Below are positions 6,279 to 7,442 of a stretch of 7,442 nt of DNA, piece after piece. The notes under the pieces were generated by a model. The model saw only the letters and a program-made list of their open reading frames with translations, did no database searches and had not been told where the DNA came from. The DNA lies in contig CALJMC010000157.1 of the NCBI GenBank assembly GCA_937982385.1, positions 1 through 7,442 of the forward strand, written 5' to 3'. How positions within the stretch are numbered: the first letter of the stretch is position 1; every line of letters begins with the position of its first letter. Source of the DNA: an uncultured Rickettsiales bacterium (GTDB taxonomy: Bacteria > Pseudomonadota > Alphaproteobacteria > Rickettsiales > UBA998). Both the position numbers and the translations under genes were made by a program.

Positions 6279-7271
6279 ATGCAGCATATCTTATTGTTAA
6301 TCATTGTTTTTAGTCTTGGTGCAGTTTCTTCCGCAGCACGTGCAATGGAGAGTTTTCAGCCTGCTATCATGTATGAATCAGAATCTGAGGGTGATAACGC
6401 CTTTATTGATTCGATGAAACGTGGTGCCGAGCAAGCGAAAGAAGAAGTTAACATAAAATACAAAGAATTTCGTTTGCCCGATGGTAAGCAACGCAAGAGC
6501 TATATGCGCAAGGTAGCGCAGAGCGGTGTCACACACGTCATTGCAGTTGGCTTTCAAAATGTAGTGCCTGTCTTGTCGCTTGCGGAAGAATTCCCTGAGG
6601 TGAAGTTTACGGTTATTGATGGCATCGTCCCTCCTCTGTTCAAGAATGTTCAATCGGTTAATTTTAAAGACCATGAAGGTGCATTCCTGGTGGGTATGGT
6701 TGCTGGCTACACTGCCCCTACCAACAAAATCGGGTTCATTGGTGGCATGGATGTCCCGCTCATTGATAACTTTTATATAGGATTTTACCAGGGGGTGCGT
6801 TATGCCAACCCTGATATTGAAATGTTGCGCGACAATGTAGGCACAGATGCAACCGCATGGAGTAACCCTGAGCGTGCAAAATCACTTGCGAAGAAACAAT
6901 ATAATGCAGGTGCAGGCGTCATTTTTGCGGCAGCGGGTGGCTCAAGCGTAGGTGTGTTGGAAGCGGCAGAAGAAATGGGCAAGCTCGCCATTGGTGTGGA
7001 TACCAATCAAAACGGACTCTATCCGGGCGCAGTCCTCACCTCGATGATTAAGCGTGTTGATACAGCAGTCTATAAAACCCTCGTTAATTCCTTTAGTGGG
7101 CGTTGGGAGCCGGGTATTAAATATCTTGGTGTACGTGAGAATGCTCTCGATTATTCCGTTGATGTGCACAATAAAGACCGCATCACAAAGAAGATTATTG
7201 ATGACGTTGAAGATGCCAAAGACCGCATCGTTCGTGGACAGCTCAAAGTTGAGAGTTATAAGCCTTATTAA
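6279..7271 (+). CDS. BMP family substrate-binding protein (PnrA-like)
   Basis: This 330-residue exported protein resembles the basic membrane protein/PnrA family, periplasmic binding proteins of ABC importers, several of which bind purine nucleosides. The N-terminus has a hydrophobic stretch (residues 3-18) and an Ala-Arg-Ala site, so signal peptidase I should cut near residue 22. There is no lipobox cysteine, so it should be free in the periplasm rather than a lipoprotein. Family features are AFIDSMKRGAEQA (41-53), EGAFLVGMVAGYTA (133-146), IGFIGGMDVPLIDNFYIGFY (151-170), VIFAAAGGSSVGVLEAA (214-230) and GVDTNQNGLYPGAVLTSMIK (239-258). The gene is divergent from the peptidase. No ABC permease or ATPase is in the window, so the partner transporter and ligand are unknown. 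Fold assignment is firm; ligand is not. Confidence 0.9.
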   Translation: MQHILLLIIVFSLGAVSSAARAMESFQPAIMYESESEGDNAFIDSMKRGAEQAKEEVNIKYKEFRLPDGKQRKSYMRKVAQSGVTHVIAVGFQNVVPVLSLAEEFPEVKFTVIDGIVPPLFKNVQSVNFKDHEGAFLVGMVAGYTAPTNKIGFIGGMDVPLIDNFYIGFYQGVRYANPDIEMLRDNVGTDATAWSNPERAKSLAKKQYNAGAGVIFAAAGGSSVGVLEAAEEMGKLAIGVDTNQNGLYPGAVLTSMIKRVDTAVYKTLVNSFSGRWEPGIKYLGVRENALDYSVDVHNKDRITKKIIDDVEDAKDRIVRGQLKVESYKPY

Positions 7272-7321
7272 GGTTATGTTAACAAGCTTTTGTTATGATT
7301 CATTGTCTTGAAATACCACTT

Positions 7322-7325
7322 GGAG
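7322..7325 (+). promoter_or_regulatory. Ribosome binding site of the prepilin-like gene
   Basis: GGAG lies six bases before the ATG at 7332, supporting that start and the reality of the truncated gene. Confidence 0.7.
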
Positions 7326-7331
7326 CTAAAC

Positions 7332-7442
7332 ATGAAATATGGTTTTACTCTCTTAGAACTCGCTATTGTACTCGCTATTATTGGCCTTATTGCTGGCGGT
7401 GTTGTCGCAGGAGGGTCGATGATCCGTGCGGCAGAAATCCGC
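7332..7442 (+). CDS. Type IV prepilin-like protein, N-terminal fragment
   Basis: Only the first 37 codons are inside the window; the frame is open at the right edge. The product begins MKYG then FTLLELAIVLAIIGLIAGG, a classic class III signal peptide: a short leader ending in glycine, phenylalanine at mature position 1, glutamate at mature position 5 and a hydrophobic helix of about 20 residues. Such proteins are cut and N-methylated by prepilin peptidase PilD and assembled into type IV pili or type II secretion pseudopili. Whether this is a major pilin, minor pilin or pseudopilin needs the missing C-terminal domain. It follows the BMP gene by 60 bases, with no clear terminator between, and has its own GGAG ribosome site. 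Confidence 0.88.
   Translation, partial: MKYGFTLLELAIVLAIIGLIAGGVVAGGSMIRAAEIR

Noticed and set aside
7280..7295. Intrinsic terminator after the BMP gene (TAACAA, GCTT loop, TTGTTA)
   Set aside because: The stem is only six base pairs, almost all A-T, and is not followed by a T run.
1..7442. CRISPR array, insertion sequence or direct repeat family
   Set aside because: I saw no regularly spaced repeats, transposase frame or terminal inverted repeats; a partial island at the left edge is the only mobile-DNA hint.

Overview
The window reads as chromosomal DNA from an alphaproteobacterium of moderate GC content. The main evidence is the minus-strand gene order rpmF-plsX-fabH-ihfA-merR followed by tRNA-Pro, which from general knowledge is a conserved alphaproteobacterial arrangement. 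The genus cannot be named from the sequence alone.

From left to right: (1) bases 1-407 hold the 5' part of an AT-rich minus-strand gene of unknown function that runs off the left edge. It lies directly behind the 3' end of a tRNA-Pro(GGG) gene (421-497) and ends in a sequence resembling the start of a HEPN-type R-N-x-x-x-H motif. (2) Bases 543-3596 are a compact minus-strand operon. Read in the direction of transcription it encodes ribosomal protein L32, the phosphate acyltransferase PlsX, the ketoacyl-ACP synthase FabH, the alpha subunit of integration host factor and a MerR-type regulator. A promoter-like region with a perfect -10 box and a 12-bp palindrome precede rpmF. (3) Bases 3686-6156 hold a second minus-strand unit of two genes overlapping by four bases: an M24B aminopeptidase P and an EI24/CysZ-like membrane protein. 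(4) On the plus strand, divergent from the peptidase, is a secreted BMP/PnrA-type substrate-binding protein (6279-7271). It is followed by the first 37 codons of a type IV prepilin-like protein cut by the right edge.

The central operon links translation (L32), the start of phospholipid and fatty acid synthesis (PlsX makes acyl-phosphate, FabH starts acyl chains) and nucleoid organisation or gene control (IHF, MerR). The peptidase and EI24 genes are probably translationally coupled but have no evident functional tie. The BMP protein suggests nucleoside-like solute uptake, although no permease or ATPase gene is in view.

Most of the window is conserved housekeeping sequence, and I see no clear new multi-gene system. 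The most promising place to look further is the left edge, where a compositionally distinct, possibly HEPN-like gene abuts a tRNA 3' end in the way integrated islands often do.
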